This document shows, piece by piece, positions 57,892 to 64,000 of a DNA stretch of 64,000 nt. The stretch comes from Hyaloscypha bicolor E (taxonomy: Eukaryota; Ascomycota; Leotiomycetes; Helotiales; Hyaloscyphaceae). Where the stretch lies: assembly GCF_002865645.1 (NCBI RefSeq), contig NW_020194575.1, positions 435,247-499,246 on the forward strand. Reading direction: 5' to 3'. Below the pieces are notes generated by a model that worked only from the letters and a program-made list of their open reading frames with translations, was not told where the DNA came from and ran no database searches. The translations under genes were made by a program, and so were the position numbers. How positions within the stretch are numbered: position 1 is the stretch's first letter; every line of letters begins with the position of its first letter.

Positions 57892-58300
57892 CGTGAGGTC
57901 AGGTGATTGGGGTTGAGGGGCAGCTGGGCTGTGGTGGTGCTGTTATGGAGGGGTTAAGGAGGGGAAGTTAAGGAGGGGTCTTGAAATGCCGGGTCGGTAG
58001 GTGGGGTGTGGGGGAGTGCTTTTGGCCCGAAGACGGTTTCGAGGGAAGAGAGAGTTTGTCAAGAATTGGTGGCGGAGGAGGTTTATGAAATGGTATCCAG
58101 TTAGGCGTTTTAGAAGTGAGGCGCGGTGGAAGGACAAAGAGTTGATTTTGGGTTGGGTTCTTTGCAGATAGAGAAATATGTGCAACTTGCTTTAATCAAA
58201 TATGATTTGCTGTTTCTGTCTAATTATGAAGTCGTGATAGCAATATTGAAGCATGACGAGAAGTAACATGCGAGAATACGACGAGAAAGTAAGCAAACCC
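57892..58300. other. Spacer between SDR and fusion gene
   Basis: 409 bases containing the SDR promoter and the 3' end of the fusion gene. Nothing else seen. Confidence 0.4.
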
Positions 58301-60677
58301 CTATTCAATCCTCCGCGCCGCCGCAACGTCAGGAACACCCACGCCCTCCACAACCTTGCCACTAACAACCTCATAAACTGGCAACTCCGCCAGCCGAGAA
58401 ATAATATGGTGCAACGTCGGCAACGCATCCGTATCCAGCGGATCAATCTTGAAGCTCGCCTTGTTCGCCTTGAACACCCTCTTCGGCCTCGGCGTCGGGA
58501 AATCCTCAGCATACGGCACGAAAACAGGATATTCCGCCTCTGCCTCCCCTTTGCTTTCTCTCCCAACCTTTGGTATGTATCGATAGACTAATATCCCATC
58601 GTCGTCTTCGCCTGAGATCTTGCCCGATTCGTTAGATTGCGATGACTCGACGAGGTCGGAGAGGACGAAGTTCCCCCATATAGCACCTTCCCAGCCCGCG
58701 TTGATTCGGTAGGAGGAAGCGCGACGGTGGATATCGAGGGAGCTGTAGAGTTTCGGCATGCCCAGTTCTTCGCGCCCGGAGACGATGGGGTCGGTAAGGG
58801 ATTCGAAAAGGAGAGGCATGTAGGTGCCTGAAATCACCGAACCGTCTTTCTTGACGTACTCGACGCCGTGGATGTACAGTCCGAGATGGTTGTACCCTGA
58901 GCCGCCAAGCCATTCCATCTTCCCGAGTGTGGTTTGGGAGAAGGAGGCATAGGCGAAAGTGCCGGGACTCTTGAAGCGATACGAGGAGCTGGTGTGTGGG
59001 AATAGGTTTTGCAGCATTGTCCGCGAGGTCTTGAATTTGATGGATGCGGTGGTGAAGGTTGAGTCTTCTGCTTGTCGTGGGTGGCCGAAGTGCGATTGTC
59101 GTGGTCCGGGCATGGGACCGAATGCTATTGGCATCCGCCAGTAGAGAGAGGGGGTGCGAGACCAGGTCCACTTGCGCAGTTCTTGGACCGAGTTGTCCCA
59201 TTCGTCGTGGCCGAAGTTGTAGTTTGTGTATTGGGTCACTGCTTCTTTAGTCCCATCATCAATAATAAAGCGGGGGGGGCTTACTGTCATTCTTCACACC
59301 CTCTTTGAGATCACTTCCCGCAATGCGAGAATATTCCTGAATTTGATGGGCTCTCTCCATCCTAATCTTTTGATACAACTCCAGCCTCGCTGTAATCTCC
59401 TCCTTCTTCACATCGCCAGGGAACACCACCGCAAGAGTAGCAGCATCCTCGATAGCCTGTCCAGCACCTTGGCCCTGATGAGGTGTAAAAGGATGAGCGG
59501 CATCACCCAACAAAGCCAGTTTTCCTTTAACCCACGAACTCATAACCTCCATGTCCAGCAACTTCCACGCCTTCAAACTCTCCCTATCAGCTTTCGAAAT
59601 CAGAGCCACCACAGCTGGATCAAATCCCTCATAAATCTTCAACATCTGCTCCAAACTTGCGCCCCTATTCCATGTATCCGAGCCGGCTTCGGACTCCGCT
59701 TCCGGGTGGATGCACACAAAGTTGAGGAGTTGGTTGTTGGTTGTAGGATAGACAACAAGCCGTCTGTCAGCGCCGTACCAGATGCTTAGTTCGCCGGTTG
59801 CTTGCGCAAATTTCGCTGTGATGGGATCTTCTTGCGCTGCTTCCCGACTGATCAGGAAGCGGAATGCGGACTTGCCGGAACCGTAGGGCTTGATGTCTCG
59901 TCCTGCCACTACTTTTCTGGTCACGGAATGGACGCCATCTGCTCCGAGGATCAAATCTCCTTGAACAGTGTTGCCGTTTTCTAAAGTAACAGTTGCGTTG
60001 TCCGGGTCCACGTTGACAACTCTGCTTGAAGTTGAAAGTTTAGCGAAGAGACCCTCACCCTCTGGATCTGTTGCTGCCTTTTTCAAAGCGTTGTGAAGAT
60101 GGACTCGATGAGCAAGTAGCCATGTCTAGAATTATGTCAGTGACCATCTTGTTTTTTTCAAACTTGTCCATTCTCACATGCTGCCAAATTTCATTCGGCT
60201 GCACCAAATTAATATGCCTGGTCCGCGTTCCCTCAGCCGTATACTCAGTCAACTACCCCTCGTCAGCATGCCCTTCCTACCTCTCGCTCACTTGGAAACT
60301 TACAACTTCCATAGGATTCGACCCAAAGTCTTCAGCGTGAATCCCAAGACGCTTCAAAATCCCATTCGCGTTGGGGGCAAGATGAACTGCAGCTCCAAGC
60401 TCACTTGCAAACTGGCTTTGCTCAAAAATCTACATCTCTCATCAATATAACTAAATTCCCATAACCGCGGAGAGGAGAGAGACTGTACCAAAACTTCATG
60501 CCCCTGTTTCCTCAACGCAATAGCTGCCGTCAACCCACCGATCCCCGCTCCCACAATCAAAATCTTAAGCCCTTTCTTCTCTTCATCCCCACCGATCACG
60601 CCATTCTCCTGCGCTCCATCCGTTTGAGTCCCATTCGTTTGAGCAGTGCCCAGAATTTGTTCAAGCGGTTGCTTCAT
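58301..60677 (-). CDS. Fusion of salicylate-hydroxylase-like FAD monooxygenase and acetoacetate-decarboxylase-like domain (724 aa)
   Basis: Five exons on the minus strand: 60677-60489, 60429-60304, 60252-60178, 60125-59285 and 59244-58301. Phases close to 724 residues. Residues about 38-410 are a group A flavin monooxygenase: ILIVGAGIGGLTAAIAL (FAD), an Arg-containing HRVHLHNAL region, GADGVHSVTRK (DG motif) and LALLGDAAHPFTPHQGQGAG (GD motif). From residue 411, exactly at intron 4, the protein continues into an acetoacetate-decarboxylase-like domain with SGREELGMPKLYSSLD. The lysine of PKLY is the candidate Schiff-base residue. Group A monooxygenases hydroxylate, often decarboxylatively, aromatic acids with NAD(P)H. 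The second domain could decarboxylate or hydrolyse the product. The short last intron (40 bp) is the least certain splice. Confidence 0.88.
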
Positions 60678-61322
60678 CTTCCTGAAGATACTCTAAAGAG
60701 ACTGGGATTATGAAAAAGATTGACGATGGCCAGGAATTACAGTAAAGACCAAGTGACGGCGCTGCGGTGTTAACGTAACAGAAGCCCATCCGGCCAGCTT
60801 CGGCCAGTAGATCGCGATAGCGCCTGGCTCCACGTCTTGTCCCGCAAGTCGGGGAGGTGGCTGCGGTCACATGCTGGACAGCCTTCCGTCAATCAATGAA
60901 TCTTGCCCGAGACCGACGGGGTGGTGGAGGTTGAGGTTGCGTGGAGGTGGAGCCGAGATATCTCAGAGGGTGATGGATGAAAACTTGAAAAGGTGTTGAA
61001 GGGTCGGTCCCCTCCCGGCCCCACGACTGAAACGAGACTTGTGGCTGCGGGGTAGGGGTCCCAGGGGCGGAATGTGGGTGCTATGCAATATCCGGATAAT
61101 GGCAAGACCCAACGTTCTATGCAGGACGCTTGAAATCGATTTGACGAATGAAGCAGAAGAAGATTTCCAGGGGAACTTGCGCTTTGCCACGTGACTCTCC
61201 TCGACGCTAATTCAGGGGTGAAGCGAGGCTAAGGGACGGGCATTCTGGCATAGGATACGAGAAAACTATTTGAGATTGATTACAAACAAATAAATATTCT
61301 TCGCAAAGAGAAGACCAAACCC
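60678..61322. other. Spacer between fusion gene and HDH-family gene
   Basis: 645 bases with the promoter of the fusion gene and the 3' region of the next. No other gene supported. Confidence 0.4.
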
Positions 61323-62685
61323 TCACTGAATCCACTCAAACTTATCCCCCAAATACCTATTTGCTCTCAAATCACCACTCCTCGCATGTCCCTCGAACAG
61401 TTCCGCCCTCGCCGCCCTCCCACAAAGTCTCCCAAGCTCACCACTCGCCTTCTCATCACTAACCTCCTGATACGTAACCGTCCTCAAATACTTGCCCACC
61501 CAAAGCCCCCCTGTATACCTACTCGCCTTCCTCGTAGGCAGCACATGATTCGTCCCAATAACCTTATCCCCAAAACTAACACACGTCCTCTCCCCCAAAA
61601 ACAGCGCTCCATAATTGCTCATCTCCCTCAACGCCTCGCGGGGCTCCTTCGTAAAGATCTGCACATGCTCACTCGCGTACTCATCCGCCAGTTTCCACGC
61701 CTCGTCCAAACTCTCCACAACCACAACCTCGCCGAATGCATCCCAGCTCGTCTTCGCCAGGGCGGCTGTACTCAGATTACTCTTCTCCAAAAGCTGGTTC
61801 ACGTATTCTATTGACTTTTGGCCCACGGAGGAAGAGGTCGTGATGAGCACGGCGGGCGTGTCAGGTCCGTGTTCCGCCTGGGAGACCAGGTCGGTGGCAA
61901 TGGCGAACGGATCCGCGGCCTCGTCGGCGACGATGAGGATCTCTGTTGGCCCGGCGAAGAGGTCGATGCCGACTTCTCCGAATAGCTGTCGTTTTGCATC
62001 TGCTACATAGGCGTTTCCAGGTCCGGCGATGAAGTCGACTTTTGGGATGGATTCAGTACCAACTGCCATAGCTGCCACGGCTTGAACACCACCTAGGATG
62101 TAGATGTTGTCCGCACCGGCGAAGTGCATCGCTGCTACTGTTGCAGAGGGTATTTGACTAGCGATGGGAGGAGTGCATGCGATTACGTTGGGAACACCGG
62201 CGACCTTGGCGGTAACGATTGTCATGTGCGCTGATGCGAGGAGGGGGTAACGACCTCCCGGGATGTACCTACAGCAACCGTAAGGTCCAAAATAGCCAAG
62301 GGGGGTAAAGAAGGGGGGCATACGCTCCAACAGCATTAATCGGGATGTTTTTCTGTCCCAAATGCACTCCAGGTCTAATCTCAATTTCAAAATCCTTCAG
62401 ACTTTCCCTCTGAGCCTGGGCAAAAGCTCGTACATTGGCTTGCACTTCCTTGATATCTTTGAGTGTCTGCTCTGGTACTGTTGCAATAATCTCCTCAATT
62501 TCGGATTGAGAGAGCTTGAAGGAAGCGGGTGACCATTTGTCGAATTTCTCGGAGTAGGTGCGGACAGCAGCGTCCCCGTTAAGTCGAATGTCCGAGATGA
62601 CGGATTTGACGGTTGCGGTGACAGATTCTTGGGCTGCGGTTGAGCCGGCGGCTGAACCTGTTGATTTCTTGACATATTGAGGCAT
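61323..62685 (-). CDS. Histidinol-dehydrogenase-family enzyme, stand-alone (435 aa)
   Basis: Two exons on the minus strand: 62685-62324 and 62268-61323. Phases close to 435 residues, the size of single-domain HDH. Motifs: PGGRYPLLAS (split by the intron), IAGPGNAYVADAKRQLFG, DLFAGPTEI, the zinc ligand region SQAEHG, FGDKVIGTNHVLPT and C-terminal FEGHARSG. HDH-fold enzymes oxidise an alcohol in two NAD+ steps to an acid at a zinc centre. In fungi histidine synthesis uses the trifunctional His4, where HDH is a C-terminal domain, so a separate copy in a catabolic neighbourhood probably has another substrate, as bacterial sulfopropanediol dehydrogenases do. The substrate is not readable from sequence. 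Confidence 0.93.
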
Positions 62686-63235
62686 TGTGACGGTTGTGAG
62701 ATGCGTGACGTGATGTTGTGAAGTTACGAGAGGGGGTTTGCTAAATTTAACTGTACGTTGGAGTAAGTAAATATGTTGTTATTTTATGCAGCGATGACGG
62801 AGGACCTGCTTCAAGCCTTCCATACTAAGGTCGTTCATTTGTTGACACCACCGAACCTTGCCGGAGGGGTAAACTTGGCCCTCGGCCCCACCATATATGT
62901 TACGCTTGCAATGGCGGGGCTGGCCTGAAAATTGAGGGGCTCGAGACGGAGAAACGGAAGCCGGCTTCCCACATCTCGCTCGAGAAGACCGATTCCGGCC
63001 GTTTCAGTATACAGATAAATCGCAAAATGGGGTTGGTTGCACTACTAGATGCTGGGGAAAGGGGGGACATTTGGAATATTGTTTACAAATTCATGACCAT
63101 ATTTGAAAGAGAAGCAAGAAAATATATAGGTCTACTTTTAGATCGTATAGGGATTCTTGTTTCGTGTCCTCTGAGCAACATTGCCTCTTCACAACGATTT
63201 CCACCTCACGGCACATCGTCAAAACAAAACAGGTC
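62686..63235. other. Spacer between HDH-family and hydrolase genes
   Basis: 550 bases; promoter of the HDH-family gene and 3' region of the hydrolase gene. Nothing else supported. Confidence 0.4.
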
Positions 63236-64000
63236 CTACTTCGAAGGAATAATAGGAAGCGTAACAAAATTCTCATATCTGGGCCCAAAATGAATATGGT
63301 TCATGCCCGCCAACTTCTCTCTCGGCCTACCCATCATTAGCACACTCCTCACCTACCAAAATTGAGGAACTCACCTATCCGTAGGACTTGTGTGCTTAAA
63401 TCTCTCACAGCCCTGCGTATCCCCACTACTAACCTCAAACACTAACTTACTGCCCGGGCTCAACACCACATTTGTCGGCCAAACCTCGACATCAACTGGA
63501 TACACCTCACCAGGAATAACAGGCAGCACATCAGACGAAAAGTAATCCCGATGCGGAAGCCACTCTCGGTGATTAATATGCTCTTTGTTTACCTTCCTCA
63601 AGCTCGTTCTAAGCCAGCCTTTGCAGAGGGGCACAGGGTTGCCAGCTGTACCTGTGTAGAAGACCTCTTTTCCTGCGGAAGAGATATGCCGCAGAGTGAC
63701 AAAGAGATCAATCTCGCTGGGTGAAATGCCGGAGATGGTGGGGGAGACGGATACGTTTAGGTGTGCTGTGATGTGCCCTGTGATTTCAGTCTCGACTTCG
63801 AAGGAACCGGTGGTGAAGGAGACTTGTTGGGAGAGGTCGAAGGCGTCGGCGAGGGGTTTCCAGCCTTGAGATACGGCTCCTATTTCGCGGCCGTCGTTCT
63901 CTTCGAAGCCTGTTGCTACGTAGGAGACCTTGGAAATGGAGGCTGTGGTTGGCTTTGTGGGGGAAAGACCGAGAGAAGGGGCCAGGTAGTAGGGAGTGTA
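63236..64000 (-). CDS. CocE/NonD-family hydrolase, C-terminal part (cut by window edge)
   Basis: Two visible exon parts on the minus strand: 64000-63375 (continuing beyond the window) and 63326-63236. They join HTSPTDR to PREKLAGMNHIHFGPRYENF. The visible protein is the beta-sandwich domain of X-Pro dipeptidyl-peptidase/CocE-type serine hydrolases (PepX C-terminal domain). It includes VEVWPTNVVLSPGSKLVFEV, SSGDTQG and the closing NHIHFGPRYENFVTLPIIP. The alpha/beta-hydrolase catalytic domain lies outside. Family members cleave esters or amides, and here the enzyme probably processes a pathway substrate. Assignment rests on the C-terminal domain only. Confidence 0.85.

Noticed and set aside
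53014..64000. Secondary-metabolite biosynthetic cluster with a synthase
   Set aside because: No PKS, NRPS, terpene cyclase or DMATS motif is found in any frame, so only a tailoring or catabolic set can be claimed.

Overview
This window is nuclear DNA of a filamentous ascomycete. The genes have many short introns (about 40-100 bp) with fungal donor, branch-point and acceptor signals. The families are typically fungal: Pan1, fungal sphingolipid C9-methyltransferase, HET-domain proteins, and a secreted Cys-rich protein. Gene-dense, base-balanced stretches alternate with AT-rich blocks in which transposons are saturated with C:G to T:A transitions, the signature of repeat-induced point mutation (RIP). 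A Leotiomycetes-like plant- or soil-associated fungus would fit, but the sequence does not let me name a species. All exon coordinates are hand-spliced: reading phases close, but no cDNA or database was available.

Layout. 0.6-1.1 kb: a five-exon small secreted cysteine-rich protein. 1.7-4.7 kb: a decayed HET-domain gene split by a 716-bp DNA element. 5.2-5.9 kb: a hAT-type non-autonomous element, followed by AT-rich spacer. 7.0-8.7 kb: sphingolipid C9-methyltransferase. 9.2-13.6 kb: Pan1 endocytic scaffold. 15.7-17.4 kb: a monocarboxylate-type MFS transporter with a GC-AG intron. 19.2-20.1 kb: a SprT-like protein whose HExxH motif reads HExxQ.

20.8-36.4 kb is mostly mobile DNA. An 8.0-kb chromodomain Gypsy retrotransposon (205-bp LTRs, 5-bp target duplication) is nested inside a small hAT-like element (8-bp target duplication). 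A four-TM-like membrane protein gene (30.0-31.9 kb) survives between the repeats. It is followed by a 2.86-kb element with long inverted repeats and a 1.2-kb Tc1/mariner-like element whose 45-bp ends are identical.

36.8-46.1 kb carries a GPI-anchored Ser/Thr/Pro-rich wall protein, a second broken HET gene, an intact HET gene with a hairpin MITE in its 5' region, a 74-residue Cys/His mini-protein and a 497-residue protein of unknown function. 47.3-49.1 kb is a 14-TM drug-antiporter-type MFS gene. 51.1-52.4 kb encodes a highly acidic protein.

53.0-64.0 kb looks like a metabolic gene cluster: MFS transporter, bicovalent-FAD (BBE-type) oxidase, short-chain dehydrogenase, a fusion of a salicylate-hydroxylase-like FAD monooxygenase with an acetoacetate-decarboxylase-like domain, a stand-alone histidinol-dehydrogenase-family enzyme, and a CocE/NonD-type hydrolase running off the window edge. 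No PKS, NRPS or terpene synthase is present in the window, so a catabolic or detoxification route (uptake, oxidation, ring or side-chain cleavage, decarboxylation, hydrolysis) is the simplest reading. That reading is inference.
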